64,000 nucleotides of DNA from Pyropia yezoensis (Eukaryota > Rhodophyta > Bangiophyceae > Bangiales > Bangiaceae), in assembly GCA_009829735.1 (NCBI GenBank), contig CM020618.1, positions 7,521,265 to 7,585,264 on the forward strand. Reading direction: 5' to 3'. A program made the position numbers and the translations under genes. A model generated the notes under the pieces. The model made no database searches. It was not told where the DNA came from and worked only from the letters and a program-made list of their open reading frames with translations. This document shows, piece by piece, positions 1 through 11,443 of this stretch. Every line of letters starts with the position of its first letter. Positions within the stretch are counted from its first letter, which is position 1.

Positions 1-1
1 C

Positions 2-1006
2 AGCCGTCCCGGCGGCGGCGTCGCGGGCAAACTCCCGCTCCGCGTCTCCGCCAGCGGCGGCGATAAGGTCCGCAAGGCTCGCGGGCTCTTCGACGGCAGC
101 GACAAGGGGAGCGGGGGTCGCCCCCACGTCGAAGGGGGGGGGGGCGTCGGGTACGGCGGGGGGGGGGGGGGGGCGCGCCTCGTCGCCTCCGCGTCCGCCC
201 CGCCCGTGTCACCAGGCAGCGGCACCACGCCGAAGGCGGTGGGTGTGCTACCGTCGGCGCCTCCTTCCCACCCAAGCTCCCCTCCACGCCCGTCTGTCTT
301 TGCTGCCGCCGCCGCCGCTGCCCGCCGCCGAAGGGGCAACGACCGGCGGCTGCCCGGGGGCGGCGGCGGGTGCGCGGCGCTGGCGGCGGTGGGCGCGGCG
401 GCCTCTTCAGCCGACGAAGCCTCGGCCGACGACGGCTCCCCGGCGGCGTGGGCGGCGGCCGCTCCCGCCATCGCCACCGCCGGCAGGGCGCGCAAGCCAC
501 CAGCCGCACCCACCGAGGCGCCCGGGACGGGAGCGGAGGCGGCGGCCCCGCCGTCTGCCGCCGCCGCCGCTGCCTGAAGCCGCCGGCGCACCGCCGCAGC
601 GGCGGCAGCGGCGGCCAGCAGCGACGGCGGCGGTCGGCGGGGCGCCGCGCCGGGATGTGTACTCGCAGAAGGCGGGAGTGGGGAGGGGCCAGCGGCGGCG
701 TCAGCAGCGGCGGTGGCGGTGGGGACGGCCGTTGTGGAGGCGTCAGCGACGCTGCCAGAGGGGCGACCCCGCTTGACGCCCCGGGGGGAGTGGCCTACGG
801 GAGGCGCCGCGGCCGCCGCGGTGAGGGCCGGCAGCGGCGGCGGCGGTAATGACGGTGCCCCGGGCGGCGGCGGGGAAGAGGGAGGTGAAGACGAAGAAGA
901 GCCAGAAGAGCTGGCGTACGTGGCAAAGAGGGACGCCATGGCCGCCCGCAGTGGACAGAGGGGGGGGAGGGCAGAAGGCGGGGAGGGCGGTGCTGTGGAT
1001 GACTGA
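2..1006 (+). CDS. Possible C-terminal part of a low-complexity protein, interrupted by one stop
   Basis: One plus-strand frame is open from the left edge to a TGA at 575-577, and the same frame is then open again to a TGA at 1004-1006. The product would be Gly/Ala/Arg-rich with a stretch of Ala, then an acidic tail (EEGGEDEEEPEEL around 885-920). The TGA at 575 could sit in an intron whose length is a multiple of three, or the frame may not be real. An AT-richer, T-rich stretch follows directly after 1006, as expected of a 3' flank. The minus strand of 1-207 is also open and reads like a helix-rich peptide, so the strand is not certain. No family is recognised. Confidence 0.3.
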
Positions 1007-1547
1007 GACGAAGCCGCCGTCACGACAGGCTGGGCGCGGCGACCGTCACACGTGGCAGTACCTCAAGACAAGTTTTTTCAAGTCCCCCATTTAATTGTTT
1101 GATTTTACGTTACACGGACGATTCAGGACAGGACCAGGTCGGAAGGTGACGCCGTCCGAGCTGCAGCGACCCCTCTCCTCGCGCCACTGCCACAGCCGCG
1201 TAGCAACTGGAAGGAGGCAGTTGCGTGAATAGATATTCCATCGTCAAAGTCGCGCCCGACGTGCATCCTAGCGGCCGCATCCAACCTCGGCTCCGCACTG
1301 GGGAGAGGCGGGTGAGGGGTGGCGGCGGCAATCGGACCGCCGCGACGAGGATGGGGCGCCCGCACAGGTACACCGCCGCTGGGAGGGCACCGATAGTGCC
1401 CGTCAATGGCGAAAGCCGGAGCTGCCGGCGCCCGCCCCTAAAAAAGTCCAGTCCCCCTGCCGATGCCGCTCAGGTGCTGCTGCTCAAGAACAACGAGCAG
1501 GGGCGAAGGATGTCCGCTGCCCACCGCCACAGCCCCCACCCCGGCCC
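1007..1547. other. Intergenic between convergent reading frames
   Basis: This stretch holds no convincing gene. It lies between the end of the left-edge frame and the 3' end of the minus-strand F-box gene. A short T-rich stretch around 1072-1106 may belong to a 3' untranslated region. Confidence 0.4.
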
Positions 1548-2519
1548 CTACAGGTACAAGTCAGACCGCACGGTGAGAGATGCCAGATGCCGCTCGCCCA
1601 ACCAGGACGTTACCGCCGCACGGGCGGCCACGTGGGCGGGGGCGTTGGGGTTCTCTCCCCCTCCGCCCCCCCGGCCACCCACTCCCAGATTCACGTCCAC
1701 CCGTCTGAGGGCGGGCAGCACCCCCGGCGCGGCGAGCCCCGCAAGCGCCGTGTGGGGCCACACCATGGGCAGTGAAAGGGAGGCGAGAGCGGGAAAGGCG
1801 CGGGCGAGCGCGTCGACTGTCTCCGCGTCGGCCACCCCCCAGACAGTCAGCGAGCGGAGGGCCGCCCACGGGGGCGTGGCCGCCAGCAAGGCCGGCAGAG
1901 GCCCTGGTTCCCGAAACACCACACACCGGACGGTGAGCGTCAAGACGCGAACGGAGGCGAGGGTGGAAATGCGGCCGAGGAGGGCGCCCAGCTCGTCGAG
2001 GGCGTCCTCGTCAAAGGGGTAGACAACCACCTCGAGAGTGCCTAACGGGGAGGCGCTCAGCGCCGGTAGATCATTTAGGCCAGCCGCCAGCTTAGTCGAC
2101 ACCCCCCGCAGGGAAACCAGCGGCAGCGACGGCAGCGTCGGGAGGAAGGAGCGGAAAAACGCGAAGTCGGGGGGGAAGATGGGGTCGCCCAGCAGCACTT
2201 CCCGCACGTTGGGCGCGCGGCTCAGAAAGCCCACCACCGACGCCCGGTGGGCCTCTGCGTCTACTTTCCCGTCGACACCACAGCGGCACTTGCGAGCGTC
2301 AAACGTGACCGCCACGGCGGTGACGGCAGCGTAGGCAGCGTCGCGGAGGGCGCGGCACGTGAGCGCAGCCGCTGCCCACGATGGGGACCGCGTCACCGTG
2401 CGAGTGCCCCGGATGGTGCGCGCCTTCCAAAGCTCCCCGACGATACGTTGAAGGAGGTCGTCGGGAAGGTCAGTGAGGGTGAGGTCGCCGGGGTGCGGAG
2501 CGGGCGCTGGCTTGTCCAT
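1548..2519 (-). CDS. F-box/LRR-like protein
   Basis: An intronless frame of 323 residues when started at the ATG complementary to 2517-2519. The frame is open 79 codons further upstream, but that part has no domain, and the F-box begins soon after the chosen start. Residues about 16-60 match an F-box: LTDLPDDLLQRIV, then a Trp/Ala-rich helix and an LTCRALRDAA segment. The rest has leucine-rich-repeat-like stretches (for example LRSLTVWGV, LASLSLPMV, LPALRRVDV). F-box proteins of this class join SCF ubiquitin ligases through SKP1 and bring in substrates with the LRR part. The substrate is unknown. The gene is divergent from ARP4, with about 500 bp between the two start codons. Confidence 0.7.
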   Translation of the reverse strand: MDKPAPAPHPGDLTLTDLPDDLLQRIVGELWKARTIRGTRTVTRSPSWAAAALTCRALRDAAYAAVTAVAVTFDARKCRCGVDGKVDAEAHRASVVGFLSRAPNVREVLLGDPIFPPDFAFFRSFLPTLPSLPLVSLRGVSTKLAAGLNDLPALSASPLGTLEVVVYPFDEDALDELGALLGRISTLASVRVLTLTVRCVVFREPGPLPALLAATPPWAALRSLTVWGVADAETVDALARAFPALASLSLPMVWPHTALAGLAAPGVLPALRRVDVNLGVGGRGGGGGENPNAPAHVAARAAVTSWLGERHLASLTVRSDLYL

Positions 2520-3025
2520 GCCGTCGATAAAGCGGGGGCGGGAGGGATGGACGGCGCCGCAAGCCGGGACAATATACTCCGGGGGTGAGAGGTGGGGCCG
2601 TTGTTGCCAGAAAAAGGGGGGAAGGGGGCAGGTGACAGTGTCAGGGAGCAAGGGCGGTCGTCGATGCCGACTTCGGGCTATCAAGGGTGGAAGTTGCTTG
2701 AAGCACGATGCACGAAGGATGGACCCGGCCTCGACGCAATGGGATGAGAGTGACAAGTGTCAATTATGAGGCGAACGAGTACGACACGGGACTGAATGCC
2801 AGCCCCTCTTCAGTAAAAAAGAGGCCCCCCCGTTGACCACCTGAACATTCGGTCGGATCCACCATTGTTCCAGGTCTTGGCGCGCGCTGTCCGCTCGGCG
2901 CCGAGACGCCCATCCCGTCACGCCCGGCTCTGCTTTGCCGCTCGACGCCGCCAGAGTGCCGCACGCCGGCGGGGTTGCGCGCGCCCCGCGCTGCGGGCGA
3001 CGCCTGCCCCCGCCGCCACGCCGCC
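2520..3025. promoter_or_regulatory. Divergent promoter region between F-box gene and ARP4
   Basis: The 506 bp between the two divergent start codons must contain both promoters. I see no clear TATA box. The part near 2800-2860 is relatively AT-rich. Confidence 0.35.
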
Positions 3026-5924
3026 ATGTTCCAAGTCGACGGCACCGTCCCGTCGGTTGTGTTTGACTTTGGCTCCCACACATGCAAGGTGGTACGTTTT
3101 TTGTTGCTTGTTGCAGCTCTTGTCGCTGGCGCGCGTCTGGTGGAGGGCCTCCCCTGCTCGATTTTTTTGGTGCTCGGAGGAGGGTCGGGGGACAGAGGGG
3201 AGGGGGAGTTTCGCCGTGAGCGCCTCCACCCGTGCGGCAGCTACGGAGGGGGTGGGGGGCTGGGGGGCAGTGGTGCCGGCGCGTGGGGTGGCGCTCGGGT
3301 CGGAAAAGACTCCCCGGGCATGGGTGTGCGGCAGAGTCAACGGGGCATGCTTGTAGCTCTCTCCTCTGAGAGGGGGAGGGAGTGAGGGGGGTGGGTGTTG
3401 GGCAGTGGGTGTCCCGGGTAGGGCAGGCTTGGATGGGTGACCCTTTGACGGGTAGACGACAGGGTGTGGGCGGGAGGGAGAGGCTCGGGTGGCGTGGACG
3501 GCGGAGCTCGGACCGCTACGGTTCTGGGGCTGGGGCTGGTGCGCCGAGGTTCTGCAGTTTGGGCACCCTGACGGTGCCGCTGCTGACGCCAGTTCCGCTT
3601 GCTGCCGCCCTTGTTGTGCTCCTGGCTCGTCCCGCCTTGCTCGCGTTACCTCTGTAGGGATTTGCCGGGGAGGACCTGCCGCACTCGCTGTACTCGTCCA
3701 ATATCGGGGCTTTTCGTACGTGCGCGGGTCACTGCTGGGGGTACTTTGATTGTGTGTGTGGGCGGGGAAGAGTTCCTTTTCTATTGTTGCTCTGTTGGTC
3801 AGGTGCCACAGCATCGGCAGGGTACTTACTTGCGTCCTGCGTACCGCCTTACTCTCGGCTTTTTTTTTCTTTCTTGTATGGCTCTTTCTCTCCTCTTTCT
3901 CGCTTGCTGACTTGCTCGCGTCTGTGTTCAACCCTCCTCTCCACTGTTCTCCCTGTCATCATTTTGCGCAGCATCCCCTGTGGTTGCCAATGGTGGCGTG
4001 CAACCCGCCAAGCGAGGCATCATAGTCGGGGACCAGGCGCTGGCAATTCGGCGAGATGATATGAACGTGACGCCCGCCTTTGATGCCAATGGCCTGGTCG
4101 CCAACTGGGAAGCCTATGAGGGCCTTCTCGCCCACGCCTACAGCACTGGCGTACAGGCCGCGTCGGAAGACTTCGCCGTGATGTACGCCGAGCCGACGCA
4201 CGCATGCATTCGACAGCGGGAGAGAATCGGCGAGTTGCTGTTTGAGACCCACGGCGCACCCGCGCTGGCCGTCTCCCCTGCCGTAGTCCTTGCGGCCTAT
4301 GCCAATGGTCGCCACACGGGGGTCGTTCTGGACGTCGGCGACGCAACAACGACGGCGGCTCCTGTCCTTGACGGTACCGTTGCGCGGTCGCTTGTCCTCC
4401 GCACTCGTGTGGCTGGGCGGAGCCTCTCCGAGGCGGTCGCGGGCCAGACCAGGGATGCCAAGATTCCTATTCGGCCGCTGTGGTCATACCGGCGTCTTAT
4501 GGGGGAGGCCGCAGCGGCGGCGCGGGACCAGCAACGCGCCATCGCCGAGGCGGACGCGGCCGTGGAGGCCACCGCCCTGGCGGACGCGGCCGAGGCCGCG
4601 GCGGCTACGGCGGCGTCGACGGCCACCGCTGCGGCCGCTGCGGAGCAGGCGGCCGAGGCGGGAGACGAAATAACTCCCGTGTCTGGGGGGGCCAACGGAG
4701 GCGCGCTGGGGGGGGCGGCTGGGGTGGCAGCTGCCACCGCCGCAACTGCTGCAGCAGCTTCGGCGGTGGCTACGGCTGCTGCCGCGCGACGCCCGTCGGC
4801 TTCGTCGGCCGCCCTTGCGCGGCGGTTGGCGCGACTTCCCCCCCCCGTCCAGGAGCTGTCCTTCCCTGGCACGACGCCGTCGTACGATGCGTTCGCACGG
4901 CTTCGGCTGGTGGAGTCTATCAAAGAGGCCCTCTGCCGAGTGGAAGAACCGCTGAGCGCGGCAGCTGCTGCAACGGCGAAAGCTGCGGCTGCTGCAGGCG
5001 GCCCTGGCGCGGTCGGCGCCGACGGCGACGACTCAGATGGTGAGTCGGACGTCCGCTTTACCCTCCCCGACGGGAACGTTGTGGACCTGGGGGGGCCCCG
5101 CCAGTTTGCTGCGGCGGCGGCCCTATTTGGGCGCCTCCCCCACACCCCACCGCCGCGCGCGGCGTTGGCGGCGGCGGCGGGCATTTCGTTTGCGGCACCC
5201 GCCGCGTCAGCTGCGCACACGGCCGCTTACGGGTCTGCTGCGACGGGCTCGTCGGCTGGCCTGAGTGGCCTCGTCCTCGACGCACTCCGCTCGGCCGACC
5301 AGTCGACGCACAAGGACCTGTGGGCGGGTATCTGCCTGACAGGGGGGACGAGCAACCTAGGGGGCCTGTTTGAGCGTCTCAGCGGGGAGCTGATGGGTCA
5401 CCACTTTCGGGCGCGAGTGCTGGCAGCGTCGGGGGTGCCGGAGCGCCGCTTCTGTACGTGGACGGGAGGCAGCATCCTCGCCACGTTTACTGACTTTCAG
5501 CGCATGTGGGTGTCCAAGGCGGATTATGAAGAGGTATGTTGGCGGCTGTGCAGCTGGTGGAACGGTGTGGGCGCGCTGTTGTGGGCAGGTGGCGGTCGGA
5601 TGGGGGGACTGCCCCGGCCGCTGCGTGATTGCAGCACTCCCCTTCGCTGGGCTGTGCAGACGATGGAGACCGCCTTTGGGCGCAGACGCACGAGGGACGC
5701 CGCTGCAGCCTAGAGTTGGGGGCGTCTGTTGTGTGCAGACTCACTGACGCGGTCCACTTTGGCCATCGCCGGCGCGCTCTACTTTTTTGTCTTGTGTGTG
5801 CTGGTGCTCGGGCCCGGGTGGTTGCTCTTCCCCCTGGCACTTGAGGTGCTCTTTCGCCTTTTCCCACGTGATGTTATCCCCTTCGCAGCACGGGCCGTCT
5901 TTTTTGCACCGCACCGGCCCATAG
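3026..5924 (+). CDS. ARP4: Actin-related protein 4 (ARP4/BAF53-like), four exons
   Basis: Exons at 3026-3091, 3658-3715, 3972-5533 and 5889-5924 join in frame to 573 residues. All introns are GT-AG, with donors GTACGT, GTACGT and GTATGT. Exon 1 gives the actin phosphate-loop start (VVFDFGSHTCKV). Exon 2 gives GFAGEDLPHS, exon 3 most of the actin fold, and exon 4 the typical actin C-terminus (HGPSFLHRTGP). ARP4-specific matches include GLVANWEAYEGLL, FANG-type AYANGRHTG, IKEALCRV, LPDGNVVDLG, LTGGTSNLGGL and TWTGGSILATF...MWVSKADYEE. In other eukaryotes ARP4 is a nuclear subunit of the INO80, SWR1 and NuA4 (and SWI/SNF) complexes. Unusual are Ala-rich insertions at about residues 220-330 and 365-395, in the same general place where yeast ARP4 has a loop. 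Identification is firm; exact splice sites are inferred from frame, consensus and conservation. Confidence 0.9.
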
Positions 5925-6698
5925 TCGGCTTGCACGTTTGGTCTGCCAGCCGCATCTCCCGCTTTCCCCCTTTTTTTTTCTTTTTGGTTGTCTGTGCCGC
6001 ACGCGATGGTTGCAAGTCTGCTCTCTCCTCCCTCCCGGTTGGGCTCGTTTCTGGCTTCGTGCTGCAGCCGGTGGTGAGGGACGGTTGGGGCGCGTGGGGG
6101 GGGGCGCCTCGCCCTGCCGTAGCCGTAGGCGGCCTCCGCGCGCTGGGTGTGCGCCCGCACTGTATAAACTTCGTCGCCCGAACGCCGTCGTCTGACCATC
6201 ATGGTGGCACCCCCCACCGGCCGCACTACGGTCCCGCAGTGCCTGTGGCGCGTGTGAAGCGGACGAGGAGGGCCACCAGTGGCGCCGCTCCTCCCCCTTC
6301 CACCGGCCGTGCAAGCTCATCGCTGCCCGCCAAGGGCCCAGGGCATTACAGGGGCACACCATCAGCGGGGGGAGCGGGGGGGGGCGCGCTCCCGCCCCCC
6401 CGCCCGGCACTTCTGCCGGCCGCGCCCGGCGAGGTGTCAACCTCTGAGCGGGGTCGGGGCGCCCCTCGCTGGATGGTTGGGGCCCCTCACGAATCTTCCA
6501 CGGCCATTCCGTAGGCTTCACACCCTGCCGCCGCGCGGAGCCGCGCGGTGTCATCGTCGCAATGATTGGGGGTGCGGGGGGGGGGAGTGGGGGAGAAGCC
6601 CCGTGCCGAGCCACCGCGCCGGCAAGGCGCTTGGCCAGCGTCACACAGGCGAGGCGCTTTGTGAGTGGCCTTGGCCGGGGCTCCCGCCGGCTCGGCGG

Positions 6699-6816
6699 AC
6701 CAGAGGGTCCTGAGGGGGGCGGGACGGGCAGGGCAGGGCAGCCTGGCGGGCGCGGTGACCAGAGGGTCCAGAGGAGTCGGCGGGACGGACAGGGCAGGGC
6801 AGTCTGGCGGGCGCGG
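6699..6816. repeat. Tandem duplication of a 59-bp unit
   Basis: The segment starting ACCAGAGGGTCC at 6699 recurs at 6758, including the shared GACAGGGCAGGGCAG-like core and GGCGGGCGCGGTG end. The two copies differ at several positions. Confidence 0.7.
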
Positions 6817-8221
6817 TGTCGTGAGCTCATGATGATCCCCACCCGGTGGGGGGAGTGTCCTTTATCGCTGGTAGCGCGCGCGCATCTCGGGCCACCCTCT
6901 CTCGCTGTCGGCGCGTGTCCCCCATCACCCCGCCCGACGACCACGATCCAGACGGGGAGGGGCGTGTCTGGGTGGGCTGTCGACGGGGGAGGGGGCCTGA
7001 CGCTCATTCCAAGCACCCTTTCCTTAGTGTGACGCGGTACTGTATCGTGTGACAGGCTTGGAAAGGACGAGATGTCCGCCGGCCTGATGTATCGTCCCAG
7101 TCACGTACTTATATTGCCAACATCTGGTAAGTACTGGGGGGTCACGTATTGTGACCGCCTCAGTATCCGAGAGCCTCCGCCAGCGAGTCGCCGCGCCCGA
7201 CTGGACGGCATAGGCTGGGACGACTCTGCCAAGGAGGGGGGAGGGCAGCAGCAGCAAAATGAGCAAGAAGCGCTTGAAGGTGAGCGGAGAAGGACGGGGA
7301 AGAACGACGAGAGGCAGACCGAAGGAAAGTCGCGTTGGACACGGAGAGACGAGGAGGTGGGGTCGTCGGAGACAAGCACTCGTGGATCGTGCAGAACCGA
7401 GGAAGATACCTCGAGGTGTGTGGCCCGATCGATGCGGCACGTACGTGGGGCGCCAGCGTAAGGGCAGCAGGCAGCAGGGGGGGGGGGGGGGGGGGGGGGA
7501 GGAGCCGCGCACGTGTGGGCAAAGGGGAAGGGGGGTGAAGCAGCGTGACGCCGTTGTGGTGGATGCGGTTGCCCGACCACGACGGATGTGGGCCCGTCAA
7601 CGCGGCCAGTGCGTGCTTCCTGATGTGGGTGCAGGAATTTCTGATTAGCGGCCGATGATCCACATTAAATCCGTCTACTATGACCATGTATCGCCATACA
7701 TCGTGGTTAGACATCGCGGCGCCCGCTTAGTATGTCTGTACCGTTTGTGACGCCGTCACATGGTCCCACCAATGGGGGCAACGTTACACGTACACGTACG
7801 TACATACATACAGCAAGCGAGTGGACCTTGGAATGGGCGTGATCCGGTCTACCCAGGGGGGGGGGTTGTGGCCCGCCGATGGCAATGATCGCCCAAGACC
7901 CCCTCCCCCCCCCCGCCCCCTCTCTCTTGTGGCTCGTCTGTGCATGACCATCCATGGAGCGCGGCGATCAGCGCTCGGCCACGTGCGCGCCCCTCTTTGG
8001 AAGGAAAGCACAGCCAGCAGTTTGTCGCCCCGCTCGGTGACAGCCTGGCCGGGGCGCCACACGCCCCCCCCTCCTCCCACCCCCCTTCCCGCCGCGCATT
8101 TTGCCAGAGCGGCTGCCGCCACCCGCCGATCGCGCTGTCCGCCTGGCGTGCGCTGGCACACCAGGCCGCGGCGTGCTGGTGGCGCGCGTGTCTGGGGTGG
8201 TGCTGGGAAGCGGGGCGGTGG

Positions 8222-8222
<1 letters not shown>

Positions 8223-8301
<79 letters not shown>
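8223..8301. repeat. Near-pure poly-G tract of about 79 bases
   Basis: A run of G broken by a single T at about 8270 lies roughly 570 bp upstream of the amylase start codon. Long G runs can form G-quadruplex structures, and their lengths are often wrong in assemblies, so the true length is uncertain. Confidence 0.85.
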
Positions 8302-8303
<2 letters not shown>

Positions 8304-8665
8304 GGCAGCTCTCGCGTGACCGCCCCCCCGGCACCGCCACCGCCGACCCTGTGGGACGGGGTTGGGGGTGTGTCTGCCAAGGGACGAGTGGGGGAACGGG
8401 GGGGGAGGACGAAGCGTGGCGCCCGCCCGCCGGCGTGGGCGCCGCCTACGTGCGCGCCGCCGCGGCGTCACAGCGGTGCGCCCGCCGTGCGCCGTGTGGC
8501 GGCGGTGGTCCCGGGGGGGGGCGCAGGGGGGGGGGTGCGCGGCCGCTTGCTGTGGGCTCGCCTGGGACATATAGCCCGCCGGGGGGTGCGGAGGGGGGGG
8601 GGTGGGTGCTCCGCTGGTGTTCCGAGTGTTCCCTGGGTAGGCGGGATCGGCCACCCCGCGGCGCC

Positions 8666-8672
8666 TATATAA
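8666..8672 (+). promoter_or_regulatory. TATA box of the alpha-amylase gene
   Basis: TATATAA stands in a very GC-rich setting about 200 bp upstream of the amylase ATG. Spacing would give a 5' leader of roughly 170 bases. Inferred from sequence and position only. Confidence 0.55.
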
Positions 8673-8868
8673 CCAGCCCCCCCCTCGTCGCGGGGGGAAT
8701 GTTGTGCGCGCCTGCTCCCCTCCCCTCACCCCCACCCCCGTGAAGGCGCCGCCGCCTGCCGCTCGTGCACCTCCTCCTCTCTTCGCCTGCTGCCTCCATT
8801 GGCACCCCGTCCCCTCTGCCCTCCCCACCCCCTGTCCGAGCGGGCCCCGCCTCCCTCTCGCGCCGACC

Positions 8869-10637
8869 ATGGCGTCGGCGGCGGACCAGGGCAGCACCAG
8901 CATCCGGGCGGCGCAGCTAACAGAGGGCAACGGCGTCCTCTTCCAGTACTTCTACTGGGACCTTCCCGCCGATGGCAGCCTGTGGAAGAACCTGGCGGTG
9001 AACGCGGTGGACCTCGCCGCCGCGGGCGTCACTGCCGTCTGGCTGCCGCCGCCGTACAAGGGCGACGCGGGGGCCGCGGACGTTGGCTATGGCGTCTACG
9101 ACACGTATGACCTGGGGGAGTTTGACCAAAAGGGCACCGTACGGACCAAGTACGGCACCAAGGAGCAGCTCCTGTCGGCCGCCTCGGCGGCGCATGACGC
9201 GGGCATCCAGGTGTACGCGGACATTGTGCTCAACCACCGGGTCGGCGCAGACGCGACCGAGGAGGTGACCGCCACCCCGTACGACGCCAACAACCGGTCC
9301 AAGCCGTCGGGGCCGCCCCGCCGTATCCGTGCCTACACGCGCTTTACCTTTCCGGGGCGTGGCGGCAAGTACTCGTCCTACGAGTGGAACCGCTCCTCCT
9401 TTGACGCGGTGGATTATGACGCCAACCTGGGCGGCACGGGCGGCACCGTGTACCTGCTGGAAGGGAAGAGCTTTGACAAGTACACCAGCCTGGAGCGTGG
9501 CGGCTATGACTACCTTCTGGGCGCAGACACGGACACGGACATGGAGTTTGTGCGGCGGGAGCTGGCCGACTGGGGACGGTGGCTCGTCCAGACGGTTGGG
9601 TTTGATGGCTTCCGCATCGATGCGGTCAAGCATATGGACGCGCGCTTCTTCCGGGACTCGTGGCTGCCGGCGGTGCGGGAGGTGCGGCCAGACGCGTTTG
9701 CGGTGGGCGAGTACTGGGAGAACAACGTGCGGTCGCTGCAGGTACGTCTTGGTTTTGCTGCTCTTGGTGTGGGAGGGGCTCGCCCCTTGGTGGATGCATG
9801 GGCACTGTTGTGTTGCTTTCAGCGAGGGGACCCCTCTCTTGCCCACTCTCGGCCTGACCTTCCAGTGTCGATTCTTTTTCTAACCTGTGCGGCACACCCG
9901 CCTCCGCTCTGGTCGGCCTATTGGACACGGCCCTCTCCACGTCTCGTTCTCCATTGATACGCCACGCTTTTCCCCGCTTTCAACCTAAACAGGCGTACAT
10001 CAACAATACCGCTGGAACAATGTCGGTAATGGACGTGCCCCTGCATTACCACATGCACGAGGCGTCCCGCAACGGCAACGCGTACGACATGACGCGCATC
10101 TTTGCCGACACGCTCGTCGCCGCGTCGCCGACCCTGGCGGTAACGTTTGTCGACAACCACGATACGCTGCTCTTCCATGGCCTCGAGTCCCCAGTGGCGG
10201 ACTGGTTCAAGCCCCTCGCCTACGCGCTCATCCTGCTCCGCCGCAGCGGCTACCCGACCGTCTTCCACGCTGACTATTACGGGGGCATCACCCGCAACGG
10301 GGCGACCAACCAGGTCATCCAGCTGCCCTCTCACCGGGGGGTGCTGGACAAGCTGCTGGCCCTGCGGCGGGACCACGCGTATGGGGAGGAGACGGACTTC
10401 TTCGGCGGTGGCTCCCGGCAGCTCATCGGGTGGACCCGCGCGGGCCGCGGCAAGGCCCTTGCGGTGGTGCTGTCGAGCGGGCCGGGCGGCTCTCGCCGCA
10501 TGCGGGTGGGCGGCGGGGGGGGCGCGCGCTTTGTCGACGCCCTCGGCAACGTGCAGGGGGAGGTCACGACGGACGGCGGCGGGTGGGCGGACTTTTCGTG
10601 CTCGGGGGGGTCCGTCTCGGCGTGGCTGCAGGTGTGA
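8869..10637 (+). CDS. Alpha-amylase, GH13 family, two exons
   Basis: Exons 8869-9741 and 9993-10637 join at CTGCAG|GTACGT and AAACAG|GCG to give 505 residues. The start ATG lies in a good context (GCCGACCATGG). The four GH13 signature regions are intact: DIVLNHR (residue 118 on), GFRIDAVKH with nucleophile Asp251, VGEYW with acid/base Glu281, and FVDNHD with Asp348. The early NGVLFQYFYWDLP and YDLGEFDQKGTVRTKYG segments resemble the bacterial/fungal liquefying type (GH13_5-like). The enzyme hydrolyses internal alpha-1,4 links of starch or glycogen. The N-terminus has no signal peptide or transit-like stretch, so a cytosolic enzyme is inferred; this would fit cytosolic floridean starch if the organism is a red alga. 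Confidence 0.93.
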
Positions 10638-11018
10638 GCGACAGGGTGGTAGGGCGGGGGAACTGGCCAGCCGTGGTCTCCCCTGTTGGTCATGCCCAGT
10701 TAAGCTGGGTTTCTTCCGGACTTCGTGCTTGCCACCCCAAGAAGCAGCGTGAACCACCAGAGATAAAAAGGAAAAAATGCGCATTGATAAGAGCAGCTCA
10801 CAGCGCTTCTGATGGTGTATGACTGTCGTTTTTTCCCCTCTGTCAGTCTGGACCCTGGTGCCTGTTTGTGCCTCTCTCGGGCGTCGTTCTGACTCTCTTT
10901 GTACCCGTTGCGGGGGTCTTAAACCAAAGAAACCGCTGCATGTACGTCAATAAATACCATCGACTGCGTCGCGAAGGTTAAGATGCGTGTCGTCTCCGCC
11001 CACCCCCAGAGTCTATTC
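10638..11018. other. 3' flank of the amylase gene
   Basis: No gene seen. An A-rich stretch at about 10758-10778 could serve 3'-end formation. The last 8 bases, 11011-11018, immediately precede a hAT-type repeat end. Confidence 0.4.
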
Positions 11019-11443
11019 CAGGGGTTGCCAACCGTACTCAAAACAAGCGTATTACGCGCGTAGTATTTTAGAGTACTACGCGTACACTCTGAAGAATATC
11101 CGAACGTGCCTGGTACGCATACGCGCACTAAAGCGGCCAAAATGTTCGCTCTAGTATCATGCTCAAACGTACTTTCGCCAGGTTCGCCGTCGGGCAAAAC
11201 ATAGCGGCCATTGCGTAATTACCACGGTTTCGTTTACGGACATCAGCTGCATTGAGATCCAATGGGAACTTCATGGCACTGAGGACGTCTTTGTGAGCCT
11301 TCATTTTGACACTTTTTCAAAAACGTACGCTTGCGGGACGCTACTTGAGGCATTGATCACAGTAAGCCTGCCAGATATCATCGAGTAAAAACACGTGAGG
11401 AAAGTACGCTCTTTCAGGCAAGTTTAAGAAAGTCGCTTGCTCA
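11019..11443 (+). mobile_element. Truncated copy of a non-autonomous hAT-type element
   Basis: Begins with CAGGGGTTGCCAACCGTACTC and aligns over most of its length with the complete element at 15409-15927. Shared parts include CAAAACAAGCGTATTACGCG, GTGCCTGGTACGCATACG, GTCGGGCAAA and CACGTGAGGAAAGTACGCTC. Similarity stops near 11443, so the right terminal inverted repeat is missing. It contains no coding frame. Confidence 0.75.

Larger units (their letters stand above)
5925..8665. other. Long GC-rich intergenic region
   Basis: No reading frame here has a recognisable domain. Open frames on both strands (for example minus 7016-5874) are Pro/Arg/Gly-rich and look like by-products of GC content. 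It contains a 59-bp tandem duplication, runs of G or C, an alternating ACGTACGTACATACATAC stretch near 7788-7812, and the promoter region of the amylase gene at its right end. Confidence 0.45.

Noticed and set aside
1-207. Minus-strand open frame at the left edge with a helix-like peptide (ASLADLIAAAGGDAEREF)
   Set aside because: It meets an in-frame stop at about 208-210, has no start or splice evidence, and the plus strand is also open.
5874-7016. 380-codon minus-strand frame between ARP4 and the amylase
   Set aside because: It overlaps the last ARP4 exon, is Pro/Arg-rich without any domain, and looks like a GC-driven open frame.
7784-8930. Poly-Pro or poly-Gly proteins spanning the G tract
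   Set aside because: They exist only because a homopolymer has no stops; both strands are open and the region lies upstream of a promoter.
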